Shown here piece by piece: positions 27,598 through 35,316 of a stretch of DNA of 35,316 nucleotides (positions are counted from its first letter, which is position 1; every line of letters starts with the position of its first letter). Source of the DNA: Trichomonas tenax (Eukaryota > Parabasalia > Trichomonadida > Trichomonadidae); assembly GCA_023091735.1 (NCBI GenBank), contig JALKBU010000527.1, forward strand, positions 1-35,316, in the 5' to 3' direction. Under the pieces are notes generated by a model, which had not been told where the DNA came from, searched no databases, and saw only the letters and a program-made list of their open reading frames with translations. A program made the position numbers and the translations under genes.

Positions 27598-29820
27598 TTA
27601 AATCTTTGGAATCGATCTTCTTTCTAATAATGTGTATGATGTTGGTGTGAGCAAAGCGGAGAATGATGTTGAAAACATTTCTAAAGTATCTCTCCTAACA
27701 AATAAAGGTCCACTTCTTGCAATGCCTTTGAATGCATATGAAGCATCATCCGCTTCAAACATTACTATATCATCTGGAATGAGAGTAGACATTCCAAGTG
27801 ATGGAGATCCAACTTCATAAGTTTCACAACACTCTCCACCATTGATATCTGCTCGATACAAAAGTTCAGCATCTTCAACCTGCTCGACATATTTCTTTCC
27901 ATCTCTGATAACATAAAGCTTCTTATTTGCGACGCCTGCTATTCTTCCTCTAGTGTCATGCTCTATTACTCTGTCACCAGCCATGAGATTGTAAACTCTG
28001 TCATCAGTAGAAACTGATAATAAAATTGATTCACCGTCCTTCAGCTTGAAGGTTCTTGAAGCGATGCTGGCTGTTCTTCTAACAAGTTTCAAGTCTAAGA
28101 ATGAGAATGGAACACCACCAATATCAGCAATACGCATTTCATCTGTCTGAATATATACTTTATCATCCTTGTATCCGATAACTGTTGCAACGCCAATTGG
28201 TGTTTCAACTCTGTCGCAGCATTGAAATATCATTCCTTTTGAATAGACAAATAGATCAACAACACCATCGTTTGTAATAATTCTTCTCTTCTTATTCTTA
28301 TCTACAAATGTTCTGAGTGTTTCTAATCTTAAAGCTGGGATTGAGAATAATGTGTTATTCGCGAAGTCCTTCATAACCAATCTTCCATTTAACACACCAA
28401 CAAGTTCGCAAGAGCCTCTCTCAGGAATCTTGAGTAAATCGCCAATAGAAACACCAAGATTAAGGAACTCACAGAATGATGGAGTTCTATCAACACTTGC
28501 TGCAACACCATCGACAATCAATCTTTCGACATTGTGCTTCTCTCGAGCAACAATCGTGAGTCTTCTTGGATCACTTGCGCAATAAACAAGCCTTGTGTTC
28601 TTGAATGGTTCAACCCAAACTCTGTCATCAGAAATACCGACAACAGTGCTTCTCTGACCATCTTCTGTTTCGACAATATCTCCTGGAAGGAAGTTAAATG
28701 AAAAGCTTGTTCTTAAGTCCGTGTCAATACCAATTAATCGGCCTTCATCAGTATAGTAAATTTTCAAAGAGTTATTACCGTATTCAATCTTCGCATCACT
28801 CCTGATAATGCGAGTGAAGTCATGCATTGTGACACGACGATTCGACATGAAAACGAAGGAGTCGCAAGCAAGCAGGAGCTTGTGGCCATCGATCAAAGCG
28901 TCAACGCTGTTAAGGAATGCCTGTTCTGGTGGTGGAATGCCAAATGGCGGCGTTGGATCTCCACCACGGAAAAGAATAAGTGCAAGATGAGATGCAGTCA
29001 TGCATGATATGTTATATGTACTTAACTGGCTGTTGAGAAGAAGGACTGGGCGCGCTGCCTTTGTATCTGCTGTCAGTACACGTCCACTTGCATCCAAGCA
29101 GTACAAGAAACCAAAGAATGCAGCTTCGACAATATGAGTACCGTAAGGTGCAGTAATTTCGCGAACTTTCAGGTTATCCTCAACCATGTAAACATGGTTA
29201 TCTACAGAAACAGCAATAATACCGCAAGTGAGATTGAATATTGATTGAGTTGTGAAAGAAACGTCAACTTGTGTAAATTTCAATTCTCTTGTCGATGAAT
29301 AATAAAGTTTTCCTTGAATAGACAATATAAACAAACCAAAATCAGTCACAGCAGTTGTTATGATTTTATCACCAGGAATTGTAGTCTTCTTGAATGATTT
29401 AGCGCTTTCGTATAGATAAATGTCTGATAATCCTGCTGCAAAAGCGAATAGTTCTAAATTTGACGAAAGTCCTCTTGGAGATTCAAGGTTTGGAACTTGA
29501 ACAACAGAGTCCTCTGTGATGATGGATATCGAATTGCATTCGTGAAGCAAAATTGAAAAGCTGTTTCCACATGATATATCTAAAATTTTAGAATGATCTG
29601 GTAAATCGATCTTTTTAAGAACATTGTTCGCGTTCATAATATTATCTGATGATCCGTCGTGAGATTCACCGTATGTATAAAGCTCATTTGTGTCAGTAAG
29701 TAAAATAAAATGGTTATCTGACGAGCTTGCTAATACAGGAAAGAGATTGTCACCATAGTAGTGCGTGAGCTGGCCGGATTTCTTGTAGAAAGAGAAGCGA
29801 GGCTCATTCCACTCCGCCAT
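27598..29820 (-). CDS. RCC1-like beta-propeller protein with tandem SH3-like modules
   Basis: The protein has 740 residues. The N-terminal 290 or so residues read as an RCC1-like propeller with blade-type repeats: FILLTDTNELYTYGE, ILDISCGNSFSILL, CGIIAVSVDNHVYMV. RCC1 blades normally have a G-x-G/W-G signature, which is degenerate here. The C-terminal half (about 385-740) consists of five or six modules of roughly 60-70 residues. Each starts with a G-D-x-V/L strand and has a variable turn followed by a V-x-G-hydrophobic strand (PGDIVETEDG, IGDLLKIPERG, AGDRVIEHDTRG). They are similar to SH3/KOW/Mind-bomb-type barrels. Role unknown; RCC1 proteins act as exchange factors or scaffold/ubiquitin-ligase parts. 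No membrane segment is visible. Confidence 0.75.
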   Translation of the reverse strand: MAEWNEPRFSFYKKSGQLTHYYGDNLFPVLASSSDNHFILLTDTNELYTYGESHDGSSDNIMNANNVLKKIDLPDHSKILDISCGNSFSILLHECNSISIITEDSVVQVPNLESPRGLSSNLELFAFAAGLSDIYLYESAKSFKKTTIPGDKIITTAVTDFGLFILSIQGKLYYSSTRELKFTQVDVSFTTQSIFNLTCGIIAVSVDNHVYMVEDNLKVREITAPYGTHIVEAAFFGFLYCLDASGRVLTADTKAARPVLLLNSQLSTYNISCMTASHLALILFRGGDPTPPFGIPPPEQAFLNSVDALIDGHKLLLACDSFVFMSNRRVTMHDFTRIIRSDAKIEYGNNSLKIYYTDEGRLIGIDTDLRTSFSFNFLPGDIVETEDGQRSTVVGISDDRVWVEPFKNTRLVYCASDPRRLTIVAREKHNVERLIVDGVAASVDRTPSFCEFLNLGVSIGDLLKIPERGSCELVGVLNGRLVMKDFANNTLFSIPALRLETLRTFVDKNKKRRIITNDGVVDLFVYSKGMIFQCCDRVETPIGVATVIGYKDDKVYIQTDEMRIADIGGVPFSFLDLKLVRRTASIASRTFKLKDGESILLSVSTDDRVYNLMAGDRVIEHDTRGRIAGVANKKLYVIRDGKKYVEQVEDAELLYRADINGGECCETYEVGSPSLGMSTLIPDDIVMFEADDASYAFKGIARSGPLFVRRDTLEMFSTSFSALLTPTSYTLLERRSIPKI

Positions 29821-30137
29821 AAAAATTGATTTATAAAAATTTTAAATTCTGAGAATGTAAAATCACAAGATGCAATTTTTAATTTCATTTTAACACATAA
29901 ATATAACATCTCTATCTTATAAAGATAAAAATAAACTCAAATTGCTCGTATAAATATCGATTTTTAAAATCTCGCGTCAAAATTTTGATATCAAAATATA
30001 GCATTGTAGACTATTTCACTATTCATTTCTTGGAAATTTATAGATATAGCCATGTAATGAAATGATAATTTCAAATAAAAAAATAAATCAGATTAAAGTA
30101 AAATAGTGATTTTATATTTAAAGTGGAGAAAGTTTAT
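29821..30137. other. AT-rich spacer between RCC1-like and V-ATPase G genes
   Basis: There are 317 bases with no open frame or motif that I can support. Confidence 0.4.
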
Positions 30138-30455
30138 TTATGCTTCGATTGTGATAACTTTCTTGTATAATGTTTCAACAATTTGGTCCATATGCTTGCC
30201 CTGATTCTCTTTGATTGTTTTGATAGTTTGTTCTGTTTCTTTCCTTAATTCAGCTTCTTTAGCCTTATTCTCTTTGTCGAGTGTATCTTGAAGTTCTTTT
30301 AATGTTTTTCTATTTTCGACCTTGATAGATTCAACGCGGTCCTTAGTTTCATCCGGAATACTCGATATCATTTTAGCATGGTTAGCGTTTGCCTTGTCTA
30401 TGATTTCTTGTGCCTTGACTTTATTCGCCTTGAGACCAGTAATAACTTGATCCAT
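30138..30455 (-). CDS. ATP6V1G: V-type proton ATPase subunit G
   Basis: The protein has 105 residues and is almost entirely a helical coiled coil. It starts MDQVITGLKANKVKAQEIID, continues with a Glu/Lys-rich helix, and ends with KETEQTIKTIKENQGKHMDQ and a terminal VETLYKKVITIEA. This is the pattern of the V-ATPase peripheral-stalk subunit G (Vma10), whose usual length is 105-120. Subunit G pairs with subunit E to form the stators of the V1 sector on acidic organelles. The sequence is low in complexity, so a generic coiled-coil protein cannot be excluded. The catalytic subunit A of the same enzyme lies 4 kb away. It shares a divergent promoter region with VPS35L. Confidence 0.78.
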   Translation of the reverse strand: MDQVITGLKANKVKAQEIIDKANANHAKMISSIPDETKDRVESIKVENRKTLKELQDTLDKENKAKEAELRKETEQTIKTIKENQGKHMDQIVETLYKKVITIEA

Positions 30456-30832
30456 TCTGTTGATCGTCGCTTTCTATCGTCAGTTTACACATCGTCACTT
30501 TTAATTGTTTTATCATGTCACTTTTATTTACTTAAATACCATCTAGAACATGTTTTTGAAGCTGTATGCAAGTAATAATAGCTACTAGTCATAGAGTGGA
30601 AGCTATGTACAAGCGTACCCGTGTTTTAAACAATATTATAATGAGAAATTTCTGATGTCAAAAATATTTTTTATTTGACAGATAATACTTGAATTGAATG
30701 AAAAATAATCACTTTTTGTCATGTAAAATATGCTATAGTGTCACTTTTTTAGAAATTATTCACTTTTTTGGATTTGTCAGTTTTGGCATTGACACTTTTA
30801 ACCAATTGGCACTTTTCCTAATATTTAAAAAA
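30456..30832. promoter_or_regulatory. Divergent promoter region with seven YCACTTTT-type boxes
   Basis: Between the V-ATPase G and VPS35L starts there are GTCACTTTT at 30494-30502 and 30517-30525, TCACTTTTT at about 30709, GTCACTTTTTT at 30740-30750, TTCACTTTTTT at 30759-30769, GACACTTTTA near 30791 and GGCACTTTTC near 30808. The spread suggests initiator-like boxes for both genes. An in-frame ATG at 30698 upstream of VPS35L sits before several of them, so the ATG at 30833 is the more likely start. Confidence 0.5.
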
Positions 30833-33523
30833 ATGTCAGAGAATCCCGAAAGTCTGCAACCACAGAATAAGGATATCGATGTTCTCCGCGGCTTTGAGCG
30901 CAAGGCTCTCAAGGAGTCGCCAATCAACATTTTAGCTCAGCAAGTTTCTGTTAATGAGGCTTTCGATGTTGGCACAAAGAAGGACTTTGATCCTATTGGT
31001 GAAACCTCCAGCAAGTCTGGAATAAACAGCCTCGCTGCAAACTGGAGCAAATACAAGAACTTTTGCCTGGCAAGTTTCCAAACGCGCGCCTCTGATTTCA
31101 CGAAGAATGACAATCTCGTGCTCTTCAGCCGCCGCGTTCGCGACCGCTTGGCTGAGCTCGCTGTCACAAGCGATGAGGCAGCGCAAATCACATTAATGCA
31201 GCAAAACGAAGAAAGGCTTCGCGCAAAAATCTCAGAGCAAGCTAAAATCCTTGAGAAATTACATCAGAACGAAGAGCACTGGCAGATGATTGAAACAGTC
31301 TCAGCCACTTGCAAACTCCTTTCGAATACGAAGTCTCCACAGTTCTATCCAGCACAGTTCATCATGGTTCTTGAGCTTGTTGAGGCGTTCGAAAAAATGG
31401 TTTACAGCAGAATCTCTCAGCATCCAACAGCGAAGGGAGATTTCTTGAAGGAGAAGGATGCATCAACACAGGTCCTTTGCTTGAACTGGTCCATGATTCT
31501 TTCAAGAACATCGCAGCTTTTGCCACGTCTCTTACTTCAAACAGCTTTCTTGAAATGCATTCCGTTTCACCCATTCAAGAAGTTCGATGACTCCGTTCAG
31601 CAGGTCATCAACGGTATCCACGGTCTTGGCTCAGGCTCTGCTGGTATTTTCACACGTGCTTTCTTGATTTACACAATTTACTCAATCAAACCAAGCTATC
31701 CAACAGACATTTTCATCCCACTCTTCATTTCATACGTTAAGCACCTCATCCACCTGAAGAGCGGATCATTCAAGCGCCAGTACTCAAATCTGCCAGATTA
31801 TACCTTCGAAAAATACGTTGAAACACACAAGCCCGCCTTGAGCTTCTTCATCCAGCAGATGGTCAATCTTGGCGACAGTGATCTTCTCAAGCAGGCCCTC
31901 GAAGAGTTCTACAGCATCGGCGAACCATCTTCTTTTATTCTCTCTGTTTTCCTCGAGGAGCTTGATCCAAAGTTCGTTGCTAAGAACTTCAAGGTCATCC
32001 TTCACATCATCGATCACTCAGACACAGTCGTTTCACGCCCAGACTTGATCTACAAGCTTATCGAGTCCCTTATCAAGGCTCCATCAATCGATGGCGTTCT
32101 CGATGTCATGAATCTCATCTGGACACGCATGAAGGAGTTCCCAAGCATCGATGACTTCATCTTCGTTGCTGCTCCACTTACACAGTACATCGCCAAGTTC
32201 TGCAGCCCACACTATATCAACTTGTTCCTTGCAAACGTTGTTTCACTCCTCAAGCAGAACTTCGCTGCTCGTGAAGTTAAGCAGAACTACTCACAAGGTG
32301 CCAGAACACTTACAAAGAAGTTGACATCTTCTGTTATGGGCTGCATCTTCGCAACAGTCAAGGCTGGACAGAACTTCCATGTTGTTCTCAACCATATCTC
32401 ATCAATTGTCCCATTGATGGACTTCCTTGATGAGGGTTCGCTCGTCGAAGTTTCTCGCTTCATCCTTCACGATGTTGCCACAAAGCCATTCCCACTTAAC
32501 GACCCACTTTGCGTTAGAATCCTTCTCGAGCTTTCTCAGATCCTCTTTCAGTCCCTTTCTGTTCTTTCTCCACCAGATATTGTCGCTCAGACAAACAAGA
32601 CAATCGAGTGGTTCCTTTATCACGTTGACTTCAACAACAACATCGAAGCCCACCTTAACTTCCTTCTTTCCGCAAGAACAGCCTTCCCGACATCTAACTC
32701 CATCCTTGCTTCCATCTCAAGGATTGCTTTGAGATTATCCACAGAGGCTGTTTCTAGAAAGATGAGCAACATCGATGTTGTCACACGCTCACTCCTTGCT
32801 TTCGCATTCGTCACAATTCCAAGCATCTCAGACTTCCTCATCCGTGCTACACTTTACCTTGATTGCACAAATGTTGCCTTGGTTTGTGGCGTTACATCAT
32901 TCGCCTACTCCAGCTATGAGGAATTCATCAAGTCTATCAAGGATGCTCAGCCATCCCAGGAGCTTTATGTTTTGCTCCAGCATGCTATCACAGTCTTACT
33001 TGTTCTCCCAGCTCCACCAGGCATTGATCCATTCGAGGCTGTCAGAAACTTGATTAAGAGCGTCATGGCAATCAACTGGAAGGACGAAGAACCAATCAAT
33101 TTCGCTCTCGAATCTATCATCATTATTGGCCACATGCTCAGAACAGAATTTGTTGTCAAGATCGAGAATGTCGATTCTAACGATGTCCTCTTTGCGGGCA
33201 ATCCAGAATACATTAAGAGAGGTCTTTCTGTTGCCAACCAGATGCTTCAGAAGTTTGTCGAAATGCTTGGAAACTACAGGAAGAAAGGTGTTGTTGTCCA
33301 GAAGAAGAATGTTCCAGCACTTGCTATCAAGGCCATTTCATCACTCGCTGATGTCTACGTCTGCGATAAGGCTCTGATCAGGAAGCTTGCTGACCTTGCA
33401 GAAATGCTCGGTGATGGTGCTGGCGATGACTTGATGACATCCACTGGAAAGCACCTTGAGAAGGCATTTGAGGGAGTTGAACTTGGCCAGCGCTTCATTG
33501 CTAAGTATTTCGCTAGTGACTAG
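30833..33523 (+). CDS. VPS35L: VPS35L-like subunit of the Retriever/Commander complex
   Basis: The protein has 896 residues and is a helical solenoid. The family-typical features are VQQVINGIHGLG followed by TRAFLIYTIY (the counterpart of the conserved I-x-G-I-G-D-P/ARAYL region) and the FLYHVDFNNNIEAHLNFLLS segment matching F-L-x-x-VDFGRDFEQQLNF of animal VPS35L. Overall length matches animal VPS35L (about 960). VPS35L with VPS26C and VPS29 forms Retriever, which recycles membrane cargo from endosomes together with the CCC proteins. No PRLYL motif typical of classical retromer VPS35 was seen, favouring VPS35L over VPS35. The upstream ATG at 30698 lies within a promoter-box array and was not chosen. 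The coding sequence is GC-enriched compared with its surroundings. Confidence 0.8.
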   Translation: MSENPESLQPQNKDIDVLRGFERKALKESPINILAQQVSVNEAFDVGTKKDFDPIGETSSKSGINSLAANWSKYKNFCLASFQTRASDFTKNDNLVLFSRRVRDRLAELAVTSDEAAQITLMQQNEERLRAKISEQAKILEKLHQNEEHWQMIETVSATCKLLSNTKSPQFYPAQFIMVLELVEAFEKMVYSRISQHPTAKGDFLKEKDASTQVLCLNWSMILSRTSQLLPRLLLQTAFLKCIPFHPFKKFDDSVQQVINGIHGLGSGSAGIFTRAFLIYTIYSIKPSYPTDIFIPLFISYVKHLIHLKSGSFKRQYSNLPDYTFEKYVETHKPALSFFIQQMVNLGDSDLLKQALEEFYSIGEPSSFILSVFLEELDPKFVAKNFKVILHIIDHSDTVVSRPDLIYKLIESLIKAPSIDGVLDVMNLIWTRMKEFPSIDDFIFVAAPLTQYIAKFCSPHYINLFLANVVSLLKQNFAAREVKQNYSQGARTLTKKLTSSVMGCIFATVKAGQNFHVVLNHISSIVPLMDFLDEGSLVEVSRFILHDVATKPFPLNDPLCVRILLELSQILFQSLSVLSPPDIVAQTNKTIEWFLYHVDFNNNIEAHLNFLLSARTAFPTSNSILASISRIALRLSTEAVSRKMSNIDVVTRSLLAFAFVTIPSISDFLIRATLYLDCTNVALVCGVTSFAYSSYEEFIKSIKDAQPSQELYVLLQHAITVLLVLPAPPGIDPFEAVRNLIKSVMAINWKDEEPINFALESIIIIGHMLRTEFVVKIENVDSNDVLFAGNPEYIKRGLSVANQMLQKFVEMLGNYRKKGVVVQKKNVPALAIKAISSLADVYVCDKALIRKLADLAEMLGDGAGDDLMTSTGKHLEKAFEGVELGQRFIAKYFASD

Positions 33524-34349
33524 TAAAATATTCCAATCTTTATTTTATAGTAATTGACAACAGTTTGTTTTATTATAATTTCAACAATGAATAATAATTT
33601 TTCAAACAATATTAAAAATTGTCTTAATAAAAGAACGGAAAGATGATAAACCTATTTTCATATTATTGCATGGTGTTTATATTATGTTAATACACCTGAA
33701 GAATGAAATTCATAATCAAAAAAGCTAATGAATATGAAATAGATGGATAATTAGAAGTTCTTTATATTGAAATTAATGTTCTAAATTATGTACCACAAAA
33801 TTATGGCATTGTACAATAATTTTATTGCATATCAAAACAAAATAGAATCAAAAGCATCAAATTGAATGTATCAATCATTATGCTCATATGAGAAACATGA
33901 TTTATATATCCAATTTTAAAGTTACATTTCTATCTATTAAAAAGGTATTGAAGAATTTGCAAAATGTCAAAATAATTGAAGATGAACTGAAATAACTCAC
34001 AAGTAAATATTACAATATTCCTAAATAGTATATACTTTGAATGCCAATCCCCAAATAGTTAATATAATATTTTGCACAAGATTTACAAAATGATCACAAA
34101 TTAATCGTTGACATTAAATGTACTGGCCCTGTACAGTCTATCGTATGAAGCTTTTGATGTAGTTCACAGAATATTGAAAAATTTGCATAAAAAAATCGCC
34201 ATTTCGACCCAATTGTATTACAAAATAGTATTAAAAATCTGTAGAGACCCCAAAACGAAAACAAAATGTGGAATAACGATTAGGACGATCAGCATTCTCT
34301 TGGTCGATCGGCGGTTTGACTCTGAAATTTGTAAAAACCAAAAAAAATT
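33524..34349. other. AT-rich spacer before V-ATPase subunit A
   Basis: There are 826 bases without a supported gene. A plus-strand open frame from 34108 overlaps the V-ATPase start in another frame and has no recognisable domain. No AAAAGTGAC box lies close to the V-ATPase ATG. Confidence 0.45.
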
Positions 34350-35316
34350 ATGTTTACCACTAAGGAGGCAAATAAGCAAGAGCAACTTCGTGGTTCCATT
34401 TACTCAGTCTCCGGCCCCGTCGTCGTCGCCGAGAACATGACCGGTGCTGCGATGTACGAACTCGTCCGCGTCGGTAATGACAATCTTGTAGGTGAAATCA
34501 TTCAACTTGAGCACGATACAGCAACAATTCAGGTTTACGAAGAAACATCCGGCCTTACTGTTGGTGATAGCGTCATTGGCACAGGAAAGCCACTTTCTGT
34601 TCTTCTTGCTCCAGGTCTTATGACAAATATTTACGATGGTATTCAGCGTCCACTTAAAGATATCAGCGATCAATCACATTCCGTCTTCATTCCACGTGGT
34701 GTCAGCTGTGATCCAATCGATCTTAAGCGTGAGTGGTCCTTCCGCCCAGCAAATCTTAAGGAAGGCGATAACGTCACTGGTGGTGATATCATCGGTTACG
34801 TAAACGAAACATCTCTCATCGAGCATCGCATTATGCTCCCACCAAAGGCCTGCGGTAAGGTCAAATACATCGCTGAGGCAGGTACATTCGATGTCCTTCA
34901 TCCAGTCATCGGTGTTGAGTTCGACGGCAAAGTTACAGAATATCCAATGCTTCAGGAGTGGCCAGTTCGTGTTCCACGTCCATACGCTGAGAAGCTCGTC
35001 GCTGACTTCCCACTTATCACAGGTCAACGTGTTCTCGACTGCTTATTCCCAGTCGTTCAGGGCGGAACATGCGCTATTCCAGGTGCTTTCGGTTGCGGCA
35101 AGACAGTTATTTCCCAGGCTCTTTCCAAGTACTCCAACTCCGACGCCATTATTTATGTCGGTTGCGGTGAACGTGGTAACGAGATGGCTGAAGTTTTGAT
35201 GGAATTCCCAGAACTTAAGGTCGAAATGCAGGGCGTCGAGCATCCAATTATGGACCGTACAACACTCGTCGCTAACACATCTAACATGCCTGTCGCTGCT
35301 CGTGAAGCTTCAATTT
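34350..35316 (+). CDS. ATP6V1A: V-type proton ATPase catalytic subunit A (5' part, cut by the window edge)
   Basis: The first 322 codons of a protein of about 610 residues are present; the frame is open to the last base. The N-terminal barrel has [20 protein letters not shown] and YELVRVG, and [14 protein letters not shown] is near-invariant in subunit A. The subunit A-specific insert is present after FIPRG. It includes WSFRPAN and [10 protein letters not shown], and then [13 protein letters not shown]. The catalytic P-loop GAFGCGKT is at residues 245-252, with K251 contacting ATP phosphates. [16 protein letters not shown] follows. Subunit A hydrolyses ATP in the V1 head to acidify lysosomes and endosomes. 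The sequence has strongly biased, GC-rich codons typical of a highly expressed gene. Confidence 0.97.
   Translation, partial: MFTTKEANKQEQLRGSIYSVSGPVVVAENMTGAAMYELVRVGNDNLVGEIIQLEHDTATIQVYEETSGLTVGDSVIGTGKPLSVLLAPGLMTNIYDGIQRPLKDISDQSHSVFIPRGVSCDPIDLKREWSFRPANLKEGDNVTGGDIIGYVNETSLIEHRIMLPPKACGKVKYIAEAGTFDVLHPVIGVEFDGKVTEYPMLQEWPVRVPRPYAEKLVADFPLITGQRVLDCLFPVVQGGTCAIPGAFGCGKTVISQALSKYSNSDAIIYVGCGERGNEMAEVLMEFPELKVEMQGVEHPIMDRTTLVANTSNMPVAAREASI

Noticed and set aside
34108..34440. Plus-strand 110-codon frame upstream of V-ATPase subunit A
   Set aside because: No domain, and its last third overlaps the certain V-ATPase reading frame in another phase.
1..35316. tRNA, rRNA, snRNA, CRISPR arrays, spliceosomal introns (GTAYGT ... 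ACTAACACACAG)
   Set aside because: I scanned spacers by eye for B-box-like motifs, direct-repeat arrays and trichomonad intron ends and found none convincing; a covariance-model search would be needed to exclude small RNAs.

Overview
The window looks like a piece of a trichomonad (Parabasalia) nuclear genome, close to Trichomonas or Tritrichomonas. This is inferred from the sequence alone. The genes are intron-free and sit in very AT-rich spacers. Several starts lie a few bases to a few tens of bases downstream of Inr-like TCAYTTTT / AAAAGTGAC boxes. The gene content is eukaryotic (BET bromodomain protein, Pescadillo, SHQ1, actin regulators, V-ATPase, Commander subunit) alongside trichomonad-style families (a short R2R3 Myb, LRR-transmembrane and beta-helix surface-type proteins). 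Stops are TAA and TAG, as in the standard code.

Layout. 1-3.7 kb: a Myb transcription factor (+), a single-pass EGF/IPT-like surface protein with a charged stalk (-), and a small Pro/Gln-rich protein with a helical VHS/ARM-like domain (-). 4.17-5.24 kb: a 1,055-bp non-autonomous Mutator-like transposon with 200-bp inverted repeats that appear perfect and a 9-bp target duplication. 5.96-14.1 kb: a small helical protein (possibly Mediator MED8-like), a large CARMIL-like actin regulator, a convergent armadillo-repeat protein resembling the outer-dynein-arm docking factor ARMC4/ODAD2, and ribosomal protein eL30. 14.7-20.4 kb: SHQ1, a minimal one-bromodomain BET protein, a broken beta-helix surface-type gene, and Pescadillo. 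20.46-21.23 kb: a nested foldback element whose two hairpins differ by matched changes in both stem arms. 21.5-25.1 kb: a multi-lesion pseudogene for an LRR plus multi-transmembrane protein. 26.0-29.8 kb: F-actin capping protein alpha and an RCC1-like propeller protein with SH3-like tandem modules. 30.1-35.3 kb: V-ATPase subunit G and VPS35L, divergently transcribed, then the first 322 codons of V-ATPase catalytic subunit A, which runs off the right edge.

Functionally the window mixes housekeeping themes. Ribosome and RNP biogenesis: SHQ1, PES1, eL30. Actin barbed-end control: CARMIL and the alpha subunit of its established partner, capping protein. Endosome/lysosome function: V-ATPase A and G, and VPS35L of Retriever/Commander. 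Transcription: Myb, BET, possibly Mediator. There is no operon structure. I saw no tRNA, rRNA or CRISPR. The most unusual items are the two inverted-repeat elements, the dense AAAAGTGAC promoter boxes, and the two decayed membrane-protein genes.
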